Source: Cycas panzhihuaensis
Taxonomy: Eukaryota; Cycadophyta
Length of the DNA stretch: 64,000 bases
Direction of reading: 5' to 3'
Assembly: GCA_023213395.1 (NCBI GenBank)
Contig: CM041465.1
Span: forward strand, 52,893,741 to 52,957,740
The position numbers and the translations under genes were made by a program. Of this stretch, positions 54,699-64,000 are shown piece after piece. Each line of letters starts with the position of its first letter. Positions within the stretch are counted from its first letter, which is position 1. Below the pieces are notes generated by a model that was not told the origin of the DNA, searched no databases, and was given only the letters and a program-made list of their open reading frames with translations.

Positions 54699-55334
54699 TT
54701 AGAAAATGTATAAACAGGTGGCCAAGGGTAGGAGGACCTAGCAATGAGGTAACCTGTGGGGCCACAGCAGATGAACATGGATGGATGGCAAGCGGAGGAA
54801 AGCACGAGCCTGTGGGGTCATATATAGGACCATATGATTGTACCCCGCAAGGACACCGGCTTCCTGTGATGTATGATGACATGATTTTGATATGTATATA
54901 TGCATGGGGTGAGTGTTATGTTGTGTAGTAGGTGATTCATGTTATGAACATTTTATTGTATGATGCACACGCTTCCTTCCATGTATAACCACACACCTAA
55001 CAGGGCACACACCCACGCCCGTGAGCTGGACGACATGGAGGTGTGAGGTTAGGAAGGTGACGGCATACATGTCTGCTGTGGAGAGCATAACGGATATGCG
55101 AAGGAAACGCCAGACAGAAAGAGGGGCAACAATGCCAAGCGCCCTCCCGGTTGGGAGATGCCCAAGCGAGAGGACCAAGGTTCCCAAGAGGATACGGAAC
55201 GCAGTTCCGCTGACGAACCAGAGAGACAAAGCGGGGTCCATCTTAAATAGCCATTCTACACGCGGCCGGAAAGAATGGGGACAACCTAAGATGGTAGTTT
55301 AGGCTCGTTTGAGCAGGCGAGGGATCGCCAAGGG
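54699..55334 (-). other. Spacer between integrase end and RNase H, element B
   Basis: It contains one copy of the block that is tandemly doubled in element A (55238-55310) and a stretch similar to A 13080-13330. No domain recognised. It may hold an intron or leader for the RNase H, but this is a guess. Confidence 0.5.
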
Positions 55335-55526
55335 TCAAGCGTAAAACTTCTTAAGGAACATCCCATTAACCGCTTTCTCAAATTCGAGCCCCTCCAGGGT
55401 GGCTATCCTATAGGCACCATTATCGAGAGATTCGATAATGACAAAAGGACCGACCCACCGGGGTTGGAATTTGGTCAAACGGTCATGGAGATATTCGAGT
55501 CGGCCCGTAAGCTTTTCTACCTCCAT
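55335..55526 (-). pseudogene. Integrase C-terminal fragment, element B
   Basis: MEVEKLTGRLEYLHDRLTKF then QPRWVGPFVIIESLDNGAYR and FLKKFYA-stop: the GPF/Y-type C-terminal module of gypsy integrase with the natural end of pol (KKFYA then stop). The catalytic core and the zinc finger are absent. It follows the RT start after only a few residues, marking the 3' edge of a large deletion. Confidence 0.85.
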
Positions 55527-55800
55527 CTTGACGGGCGTAAAGCTTCGTGAAGAGGACGCAGCCGCGCATGGGTGGGCGCCAGAAGGGAGGTGAGGTTATG
55601 AGTGACAATCGAGGGGTCGATTCCCTTCATGTCAGCATAATCCCACGCGCAAATGTCTCGAAATTCCTGGCACGGAAGGGAATACTCCCTAATCTCATCA
55701 GAGAGCATTCCGCCCAACCCTAATGACCTTGCTCGGCCAAGACTACGCCTTGAATTCCCCATGCACATGGCATTGCCCTCTTCAAAGTGAAGAGGGCAAG
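55517..55800 (-). pseudogene. Reverse transcriptase N-terminal fragment, element B
   Basis: FRDICAWDYADMKGIDPSIV then THNLTSLLAPTHARLRPLHE matches the segment just before and at the start of RT in plant Tat elements (the usual DxFAWxYxDMPGIDPxIxxH). It stops at LRPSRW and joins the integrase end. No RT palm motif exists in the element. Confidence 0.85.
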
Positions 55801-56600
55801 ATCAACGGAGGAGGAGGAATAGGAGAGGGATCGGATCCGAGCGTGGATCCGATCGCAAGGATCTTCCGGTGGCCGGTGGTGACCGAAGGCGATTAGGTGC
55901 AAGGCCCGCCAGTGCTCAAATAGGCTTCATCATCCTCGAAATAGTCCACTCCATGGATGACCCTATTTCGAGTAGAAGAAGCGCTAGAAGGGACAGGAGT
56001 AACGGGACCGGGGTGATCATCGGATCGCTCAACTCTTTCATGGAACCAAGGAAAACGGAAAGAGGCTCCTCGAGAGGAGCGAAGGCAATTCCTCAAAACC
56101 ATCACCGCGGAGGGTAATGAAAAGAAGAACCGACGGCCAAGTGTCAAGACGAGCGATGGTGTGTGACACGCTACGGGGCTAGTCTCACCAACGAGAGGTT
56201 CCAAACGAGGGTCTAGAGCGAGACAGTACGGCCTATCGCGCCAAGGAAAGAAATGGGTGGAGACAACCTCGTCTCCGTCAGCGATTCATCATCACGAACG
56301 AAGCAAGGTACCCATAACTCCCGACGCCAATAGGGGCAAACCGTGCGAGACTAGGAAGGGAAGATGTGGGATCTTCTTCCGACGGATTGGGTATACCAAT
56401 TGAACAAGCCGAGGCGTGAGTGGGTGAACCTTGGTTTGCCGAATTGGCATAACGAGTTTGTTTGGAAAAAGGGCGTTCACGGGGAACCACTCTCATTCGT
56501 CATGGGACGAATTTAAGCCGCCCCAAAGGGTCGAACACACGGCTCCCATTTGGTCGAGCCATGGGCGACCAGGAAGGAGGTTGTAATCCACGCCAACGCC
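55801..56600 (-). pseudogene. Post-protease region, element B
   Basis: VDYNLLPGRPWLDQMGAVCS (about 56620-56540) is the post-protease motif shared with element A, and LARFAPIGVGSYGYL (about 56350) is shared with A's LVRFTPIGVGGYG. In between and after are acidic and Ser-rich stretches. Frames are broken. Confidence 0.65.
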
Positions 56601-56613
56601 GAGGACTACAACA

Positions 56614-56928
56614 TCAAGAAGGAGTTTGCCCCAAGGGTGAGCGGAATCGCGGCTGCATCCGAGAGGGGTCTTCTCGCCACTCATACCCTTGGCATCGCCA
56701 GGAACAGGTTCCATATGAGATACCAAGCTCTTGCATAACACGCAAGGGCATGGCATCGATGTAAGAGCCGCTTGTCGACAACAGCTTCTGGAGGGTACAA
56801 TCAGCGACGATCGTGATGGTGAATGGGAAGTTCCACCGACGTTCCTGCTCACCGGCGGGAGGAAGATCCTTAGGATCGAAGGAAATAGTGGGTCCGCCAC
56901 CTGGGCGACGCCCAAAGCGTGACAGCAC
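56614..56928 (-). pseudogene. Protease domain, element B, active Asp lost
   Basis: TISFDPKDLPP, then WNFPFTITIVADCTLQKLLS and TSGSYIDAMPLRVMQELG. The expected V-D-x-G-S loop reads S-T-S-G-S (Thr at about 56775-56773), so the catalytic Asp is missing here, while element A keeps DNGSS. A small local error could produce this. Confidence 0.7.
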
Positions 56929-57403
56929 ATCTCCCGATCCTAAAGCTTCCAGGAGGAGGGCCCGCGTTGCTGGACAACTCCTCGAACGTCCATCAAGGAC
57001 ATTCCCGCGGCCGTATGGAGCTCGTCCACGACGGAGAAGGGTTTACCCTTCCCAGTGGGTTGGTAAGTGCCCTTCGAAAGTCGTAACGACCCGCATGTGA
57101 ATAGCCTTGGGAAAAGAGGGATTTCGAGGAAGGGTCTCCTAAGGGGATCAAGGAACGGAAGAACCCAGCCTCCCGCCGCTTCTTAGCAGCTTGAGATCGC
57201 GTAAGGGCGAAAGCCTGAGTTGCTTCAAGCAACCGAATCACCTTCTTCCCCTATTCCGGTCGTGAAGGCGACGAGTACTGGCCAGGAGAACGGAAGAGGA
57301 AGAAGAGTTCCCGCCCTTCCCTTTGTCGCGGAAGGGCGGGGATCGTGTGATCTTCCTCTGCTACGTTGTTCTTGGTTTGGGGTTGCGATCACGTTCCCCA
57401 TGT

Positions 57404-58250
57404 TTAGGAAACGGATCCTTGTGAACAAAGTTGGTCTAGATTAGGCCTTGAGGCCCGCTTGGGAGAGGAATGGCGTCGAGGGGCATCCTTTGGATGCCGG
57501 GCCCTACAACGTGAATCGTCATGGAAGCAATCCCCATGAATGGAACACCACTTCTTCTCAAGCGAGGGCCGGACCTTCTCGCTTGGGAGGATCGGGCGTT
57601 CCATTCCCGGGAAGAGGAGCTTGGGTAGTTTGTTGGACTTGTTTGTTTGAAGTAGGACGAAGGACCTTGAAGCTTGAGCTCCTTCATCGTGACGCCGAAC
57701 GAGCAGTATATGAGGTGAGGGGATCTAAGGTCCTCTGTGGGATGAGAGGAAGACCGCTACCGAGAAGGTTTAGTGTCTTTGGTGGGGTGGTGCCTCACTG
57801 CGTTACGAGGGCTTAAGAGGTTTCGAGACCACTTGGATCTCAATAGCCTCCAACGCCAAGCACTTGGCGATCGCGGAATCACACGTGGTCGCCCCATCTT
57901 GAGGACTTCCACGTGGACTTCGGACGGCGCATTGACAACAGTCCCGCTCGCCTCGGGCAAAGTCGCCTTGGTGGAGTGAAGCGGATCGTGGAATCGCCAG
58001 CACAAAGTCACGATTCATCTCATCGTGACCTTGTTTGAGCGAGAGAAGGGACTTCATCCCGCTCTCGAATGGGCGAGCTACATCTAAGTAATTGATGAAC
58101 TCGCCCACCAATTCTTGGAATGAATAGATCGAGTGGGCGGGAGACGATAAAACCATTTAAGGGCGCCACCGCAAGGATCGAGGAAAGAGTTTCATCAAAA
58201 TATGGTCGTAAGCCCGAATCGATGCATGCCATAGAAACTACGGACATGCT
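57404..58250 (-). pseudogene. gag of element B with zinc knuckle, frameshifted
   Basis: ELVGEFINYLDVARPFESGM then LSLKQGHDEMNRDFV (frame 58156-57803) is the gag core also seen in A; the flanking part lies in another frame (58247-58020). The zinc knuckle KWCSIHGDCFHDDSRC lies at about 57547-57506. It corresponds to A 16387-15066. Confidence 0.78.
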
Positions 58251-59612
58251 CCGCCTCTGCGACGAAGTCCCATCGAATCTAGGAACTTCGGGAGGATGAG
58301 GCTAAGTTGGTTCGCAACGCCTCAACCGAGAGAGGGGTTGACCTAAAGTCCACCACGGGCGCGCCTTGCTCGGACCGTAGGATCAACGAACGCCGGCGTA
58401 GGTGGCGCGCAAGGAGCGGATGGGGTAGGACACCCATCCTCCTGAGGAACCACCCTCACGACAAGGGGCGGAAAAGGGCGCCTGAAGGGAGTCGATTCTC
58501 GCGAAGGCACAACGGATGGAACCGCATTGGATGGCGGACAAGAGGGATGCGAATCGGGTTACGCCCATACGCCACCGTAGGTGGGGCCATTCCGTATGGG
58601 TGTAGCGGATCCACCCCATAAACAGGAAGACGGCTTCTACCCCGCCCCCAAGGTTGAGAAGTATACCACGGGGAACGAGAAAGAAGCACCAACGCTACTG
58701 GTTGGAGGATGCGTGGGGAACGAATCCCACCGACCGGTACCGGAAGGCTAGCAGGCGACTAGGCCTACTAGGAGCGATGTGCCGATTAGGAGACGACATT
58801 AGTTGGATCGGGAACGGGTATGCTAACCCCCACCGAGGGACAGACATTGTGAGAAGGCCCTAAGGCATTAGGGCCTTGATAAGGGATGGAAGGTGCCACA
58901 CGTGCCCCACCGCAGAAACGAATGGGGCGACGCGTAGGCACGAAAGGGTTTGTTGTCACAGAAAGGCGACGAGGATGAAGCGTGAGGGGAAGAGCAGAGG
59001 AGGAAGAGGCTCCCTCGCGGGACACCCTCAAGCCATTCGGACGTGGTTGAGAGTATGCCGCACGGCCAAGATCCGTCAAGAGCCTCAAGCACGTCAACCG
59101 GAGGAGTCCCCACATACCCATAAGAGGTGATTGGGACCTCGAACAAGGCATGTCCATCAAGGTTCCTCATAAAATCGCCATCGCGTGGCAATCCTCAGGA
59201 GGAACGGATCCCTCTACGGCGTCGGTAGAAGGATGGGGAGCACAAGAAAGGTGTTGATCGATCGGGTAGTAAAAGGAGTCGTCACCCTCTTGGGTGGACT
59301 CCGAATGATGTAAGGAAGAGCTTGGGTTTCCATAACCAAGGCGGATAGGTCCAATCCAAGAGTACCCTTCCATAGTCGGACGGATCCGACGAGGCAAGAA
59401 GGCTATACTCGGGTCTTCTAACAAAGGGGTAGACCGCGCAAACGACGAGAGAAAGCAGGCGCATGCAAGGTCGGCCGACGATGTCGTGAAAAGAGAAGGA
59501 ACCAGATAACACGCTGCGTTGGGGTCGCCCAACGTGGAGGTCAAGACAGTATAGAAAGGATCACACAGAGTAGCGAAACCAACCAAGAGAGGCGAGACTA
59601 GCTCCCTTCTTC
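58251..59612 (-). other. Leader and gag N-terminal region of element B
   Basis: Short overlapping frames, Pro/Ser-rich on the element strand, as in element A. No domain recognised. Confidence 0.5.
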
Positions 59613-59635
59613 ACCGCTCCCCGTGATGGTCGCCA
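59613..59635 (-). other. Primer binding site of element B
   Basis: Element strand TGGCGACCATCACGGGGAGC, one base inside the 5' LTR, close to that of element A. Confidence 0.75.
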
Positions 59636-59636
59636 G

Positions 59637-62195
59637 TGGACGCTGCCTACGGATAACCGGACCGATAAAGCGCGGGGAGAGATGGTGACGAAACTAGGAA
59701 GTGGAACCTACAAGGCAAGCAACTACCACGCAGAAGCGCCTGCGCACGTGAGCGAGTTCGGGATCCGCAATGGAGTATGGCTACTCGGGTGACCCTTCAC
59801 CACCTTGAGCGAAGGGCGAAGATACGTGGACGAACCTGTTGACACAGGAGTAGGCCCTCCCACCCTTGGGTGGCCAAGGAGAGAGAAAGAACCTAACAAG
59901 GATAGGCCAAGAACAATCCTATGCAATCTAACCGTATACGAGCGATGCGGAAGCAAGAGGCCATGGGCTAAGGAAGAGGGAGGAAGGGTAAGGGAGAAGA
60001 AGACTCCTACAACCTTTCCTACGAATAACAAAAGTACATGCAACAAGGCAAACAAATTGCAAACTAATACAAAAGGCAATTTTCCCTTTTAATCTTCGAT
60101 GTTCTAATTACTAGGAAAGGAATAAAAGGTAAAAAGCAAGGGTGCGAAGGGGACAAAGCGTGCACCGGGCCGAAGCGTGAGAGATGGCGTAGCCTTCCTG
60201 AGGAGCACCCAACCACTCGCGCAGCTGCACGGATGTGAAATGTAGGCGGCGAGCAGGGCTTCCTTACCTTCCCGTGAAAAATAAATGCGATAATCAAGGA
60301 AGGAAAGAAACGCTAACTAGCAAATGAGATAGCATAAAATATGACACATGCAAGGGACGCCACGGTGGAAGGAGGCACCTGCAACGTTCTCCGCGTCCCG
60401 AGTACCAGAGCAACAACGGTCTCCTCCCCGCCGAGGGGAGACACCTATATGCAACACAAAGATCTAGCAATATATGTCTAACAACATAAACGAGTCTAAA
60501 TGTACATGCATCAATGTTAGTCCAATAAGGAAAATACCAAAGAAGAACGATCCAAAAGAAAGGAAACAACAAGGTAAGCCTCGAGTGGCTCTACCGCCCG
60601 CAAATGGTGCCCAAACCTCCCCAAGAGCCATGGGGCGTGAGGAGAAAGTCAAGACTCAAGGCCGGAAAACTACCGCAAGAAGGGGCAAGAAAGACCCGAA
60701 GACACCCGCGGGGAACCGGGATGCGACGGGGAGCAAACCGGGTAACCGGGGAGCAGAGGCAAAGCCACGACTGGTAGTTGAGAACTACGAATGATACCCA
60801 AACTCGAGCAAGGGGTTCCCAAATCACCGCAACTCGTGATGTCACTGGTTTGGGCAAATTACCTGAGTCTCTAAACCCTTGTTTAGATGGCCAAGAGCAA
60901 CATGAGGCGAGAGGGAAGCTTTGAGGGCTTGGAGCCACTTCGGGAGCGTGGAAGGTGGTACTAATCCACCCGGCTCCTCTCCCAAAGCCTATGCAACCCT
61001 CACGCCGCTTTGGACAAAGAAACGCAGTAAGAGGCAAGAGAAAGTGGAACAAAGCAGTCCTCACAAAGGAAAGAGGATCAAACTTCAAGCAACAAACATG
61101 AACAAATGAGTCGGAGCAAGAATATTGCAAAGAACTTAACAAAAAGTAAAGAGTACAGGAGGAAGAGGCAAGGGGCTTGCCCCACCAAAGGACAATGAAG
61201 GAGGGTCGGAAAACCGCAGATCTGGAGCAGGCAAAGGTTTGAGGCCCTGCTACGGTATGATGGAGAACACCGCAAACGTGGGGCTCATGGACCCGCCTGG
61301 ATAGAGACCCCAGAAACCACTTCAAAGGAGCCCTCCAAGGCGCTGAGGGGTTGAGAGAATGTCTCAACCGAGCGAAGGAGAGTCAAGGTCAGATGAAGAG
61401 TGCAGGTCCGGTTGCAGCAGCAGGCAGCAGAGCAGAGCAGAGCAAGAGAGAGTTTTCTTGAGAGTAACTTCCAAAAGTGAGTAAAAAGATCCAAAAAAGT
61501 CCTTAGAGAATGAGCCAAAATGTGCTTAAGTACTAAAGGAAAACCCTAAAGCGTGCGATTAGGGCACCTACCGGAAGGGAAAAAGGCGAACCACGTGGCG
61601 CTTCAATAAATGCGAAATTGCCACCGCCGGATTTTAAAAACAAACAGAGATAGTCGTCACGGAAATTTTAGCTGCAGATCAATATTCCAAATGCATCGCG
61701 AAAATTCCAGCAGATCACAAGATCACTGGCCAGACTGCCAAGATTACGGCCAGATGCACCAGAGACACAAATGGGGCCCGCCAACCGGTCCAGCCGGGGC
61801 AAACTAGAAAAGGCTAAAGGACAACTAAAACACCCACCCGGAGCAAACAAGCCAAGAAACGGCCCACGGGAGCGTAAATAGGCCCCCAAATGAGGTGGCA
61901 AGCTAACCAAGCGACGATGAGACATCACACGGTGGAGGTGGCGCAAACCCGGTGGGTCCGTGGAGAGAGGAGGGCGATCTGAAGTAATACGGTCACTGTG
62001 GTGCCACACTCGCTAAGAGTGTGCCCTCGCTATAGTCGTCATAGGCTAAACATAGGTGTGGACGACGACCGTGCCGCCCACAAAGTCATACGCATGCAAA
62101 TATGTAAGGCATAATCAAGACACAAAGTGATGATAATGCTAGAGACATACCGCACTTACGAGTCGGTGATTCAGATCCATTCTAAGCCGGAAACA
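59637..62195 (-). repeat. 5' LTR of element B
   Basis: 2,559 bp, from TGGACGCTGCCTACGG to AAGCCGGAAACA, before target duplication ACATC. TATA-like AGCAATATATGTC lies near 60467 on the plus strand, read in reverse. No gene is supported inside. Confidence 0.93.
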
Positions 62196-62200
62196 ACATC
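62196..62200. repeat. Target site duplication ACATC (right), element B
   Basis: Matches 51286-51290. Confidence 0.9.
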
Positions 62201-62520
62201 CAATAAACAACACAGATTCTTAAGCTATTCAAGGAAATTTTGAACCTTACACAAAATCAAATGAAACAACAGGCAGATAAAGGGTGAAGTGAACAAGCAT
62301 TTCAACCAGGTGATTGAGTATATTTACAATTGCAACTGTATGGGCAACATAAATTACAACCTCAATTTTATGGGCCTTACAAAATTCTTAACAAGATTGG
62401 TGAAGTTGCATATACCTTGGACTTACCACCACTATCAAGGATCCATAATGTCTTTCATGTTTCATGTCTCAAGAGGGTAATTCGGTAACAAGTACAAGTT
62501 CAAATAGAATTACCTATCTT
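62201..62520 (+). pseudogene. Integrase C-terminal GPY module, element C
   Basis: In the frame that continues from the left part: FQPGD-stop-VYLQLQ (usually GDWVYL), FYGPYKILNKIGEVAYTLDL (GPY module) and HNVFHVSCLKR, the conserved end of gypsy integrase. A TGA stands at the Trp of GDWV. This confirms that the two parts were one gene. Confidence 0.9.
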
Positions 62521-62529
62521 AAATGAGAA

Positions 62530-62702
62530 GGGGAAACTTCAACTCATCCTAGAATGTGTTATCGACTGAAGAATTTGACATCTACTATCTAGACAAATCA
62601 TTGAGTAACTTATCAAATGGAAACAACTTCCGCCAGAAGATGTAACTTGGGAGAATGAGCAATTTGTCCTAGATCACCAAGCTTTAAGAGCAAAGCTTTT
62701 TT
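62530..62702 (+). pseudogene. Chromodomain, element C
   Basis: LSRQIIE-stop-LIKWKQLPPEDVTWENEQF: the hydrophobic strand, then WKxLPPEDxTWE, the chromodomain motif of Reina-type plant chromoviruses. In the family it guides integration to marked chromatin. Stops at 62571 and nearby make it inactive. Confidence 0.85.
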
Positions 62703-62715
62703 AAGAGGGGGACTT
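62703..62715 (+). other. Polypurine tract, element C
   Basis: AAGAGGGGGACTT directly before the TG of the 3' LTR. Confidence 0.82.
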
Positions 62716-63088
62716 TGTTAGGGATCCAACCCCTAACTTACCTTCTCTTATATCTTCTACTTCTTCTCTCTCTTATATCTTTTATTTCTTCTACTTCTTC
62801 CATTTTCTTAATATCCCACATGCATGAGTAGAAGGTTGTGTAGTGGTCATTGAGCACTATATATATTCATGTAATATCCCACATGCATAAGGAGGAGGTT
62901 GTGTAGTGAGAATAGAGCCATATATATATTTTTGTAATCCTTAGAGTATAGAATCTTAAATGTCATTGTTATTACATGTAATTGGGAGGTTTCCCCCTCA
63001 AAGGGTATTTCAATACAAGTGCTCTTTCTGGAGTTATTCGCTTATTATATTGGTGTGCAATTATCATTAAGAAGTGGTATCCTAACAC
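62716..63088 (+). repeat. 3' LTR of element C
   Basis: 373 bp, TGTTAGGGATCC to TATCCTAACA, with inverted ends. It contains two near-copies of AATATCCCACATGCAT (near 62808 and 62873). The 5' LTR is not found in the window. Confidence 0.85.
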
Positions 63089-64000
63089 ATGATAAATGCT
63101 TCATCCTTGTCATTAGTTAAATGGGAGTCATAACTACTAGGTCTTATTAAAAATGACACAATCACTCTTATAAATGGCATAGGGTGTGTATGTCAGTGAT
63201 GTAGAGATCTTAGTACATCATATGCATAGAAAACTATGCACACATATGTATGTGTGTATATAGAAGAAATATATCAAAGAGCCAAAATATAATAAGACCC
63301 AAATCTATTTTGTATGATATGATTGTGGATCATTAAATTATGTATTCATTAATAAGAAATTATATAAGGAGAGCACACATAAGAGTACCTATCTAATATG
63401 AGATAAACATAGGAATTATACTTGAACTATGTAGATGACAATATACCCATGTAAGAGATATGTTTATTCGAAGTATACACATCATATTTAGAGGTCATCC
63501 CTTTAATTGACATGGAAGAATGACATAAATAGATTATCAATGAGTACGTTCAATAAGCAAAAAAGGAAATGCACAAAAGATCAAAGGCTTAAGAAGACAA
63601 CATATATATAGATGAAGATAATAAGTGCCCAACACCGCCTCCAAGGTAGTATAGATCAATTTATAATCCATAAATTAAAGATTATATTCTAGAAGTTCCA
63701 TTAGAATTAATAACAACTTTGCCTTCTAATCATCCCAAATAGGTCTTATTAGTGGCTTTACCAGAAAATGTATTAAAGACTTGCCTAATGCATACATTAA
63801 TGGAAATAGCTTTTCTATAAGAAACATATAATAAGCAATTAGAAAAGGATTATAAGTTGTCTAGTATAGATCTATTATCTAATATAATAGTTTTATTGAA
63901 GATATTATGGTGATAAATCTCTAATAAATTGCATAGGCTCTAGAATCTATGACAATTTACAACCCATTAAATTACAACCCAAGACATAAAGCTAATTAAT
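63089..64000. other. AT-rich intergenic DNA, no gene seen
   Basis: No recognised domain, LTR end or RNA gene to the end of the window. Confidence 0.5.

Larger units (their letters stand above)
51291..62195 (-). mobile_element. Element B: Tat-like LTR retrotransposon, RT-integrase core deleted
   Basis: 10,905 bp, GC-rich, with about 2.56-kb LTRs, target duplication ACATC and a TGGCGACC primer site, minus strand. Internal order is gag (zinc knuckle), protease, start of RT (FRDICAWDYADMKGIDPSIV), end of integrase (KFQPRWVGPFVII), and then an RNase H domain before the 3' LTR. Everything between the RT start and the integrase end is missing, so it is non-autonomous. It is related to element A in internal region and LTR ends. 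It is inserted in the integrase gene of element C. Confidence 0.93.
62201..63088 (+). mobile_element. Element C: chromovirus 3' part with LTR
   Basis: Continuation of 48241-51290 after element B: integrase C-terminus, chromodomain, polypurine tract, and a 3' LTR from TGTTAGGG to CCTAACA. One reading frame (with stops) runs from the junction to the polypurine tract. Confidence 0.92.

Overview
This window looks like intergenic nuclear DNA of a land plant, most likely a seed plant. It holds plant-type LTR retrotransposons of both superfamilies (Tat-like and chromovirus Ty3/gypsy, and Ty1/copia with initiator-Met primer sites), an L1-type LINE with a C-terminal RNase H, and kilobase-scale TA microsatellites. 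I see no intact host gene, tRNA, rRNA, CRISPR array or bacterial feature. I cannot name the species.

Layout. 1-906: AT-rich, no gene. 907-4923: compound TA/TC/TG array with three copies of a unique anchor motif. 4924-10112: AT-rich, no gene. 10118-19892: complete GC-rich Tat-like LTR element (element A, minus strand) with 2.5 kb LTRs and target duplication GTCTC; it encodes gag and protease but no reverse transcriptase or integrase. 21018-22283: more TA arrays, one flanked by a 57-bp direct repeat. 22284-26300: 5'-truncated L1 LINE (minus strand) ending in poly(A), with TA array on both sides. 25587-30063: tandem duplication of a block holding the LINE 5' end, a TA array and unique flank. 31160-35996: decayed copia element (E, plus strand). 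38584-42701: small LTR element without recognised pol (F, minus strand), with odd tandem primer-site units. 44057-47969: decayed copia element with target duplication ATGGT (D, minus strand). 48241-51290 and 62201-63088: one chromovirus gypsy element (C, plus strand), split by a second complete GC-rich Tat-like element, B (51291-62195, target duplication ACATC, minus strand). B sits inside the C integrase reading frame. 63089-64000: AT-rich, no gene.

Relations. A and B are related families with similar internal regions, LTR termini and primer-site region, but mostly different LTR bodies. Both lack the RT-to-integrase core, so they would need enzymes from another element. B still shows the deletion edges (start of RT joined to the end of integrase) and has an RNase H domain downstream of the integrase end. 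The older AT-rich elements (C, D, E, LINE) carry many in-frame stops where Gln or Trp codons are expected, which fits long-term loss of methylated cytosines. A and B remain GC-rich islands, but their LTR pairs differ by clustered small indels that may partly be sequence errors.

Best targets for follow-up: the RNase H position in the gag-protease elements A/B, the serial primer-site units in element F, duplications that track TA arrays, and the clustered-indel divergence of the A/B LTRs.
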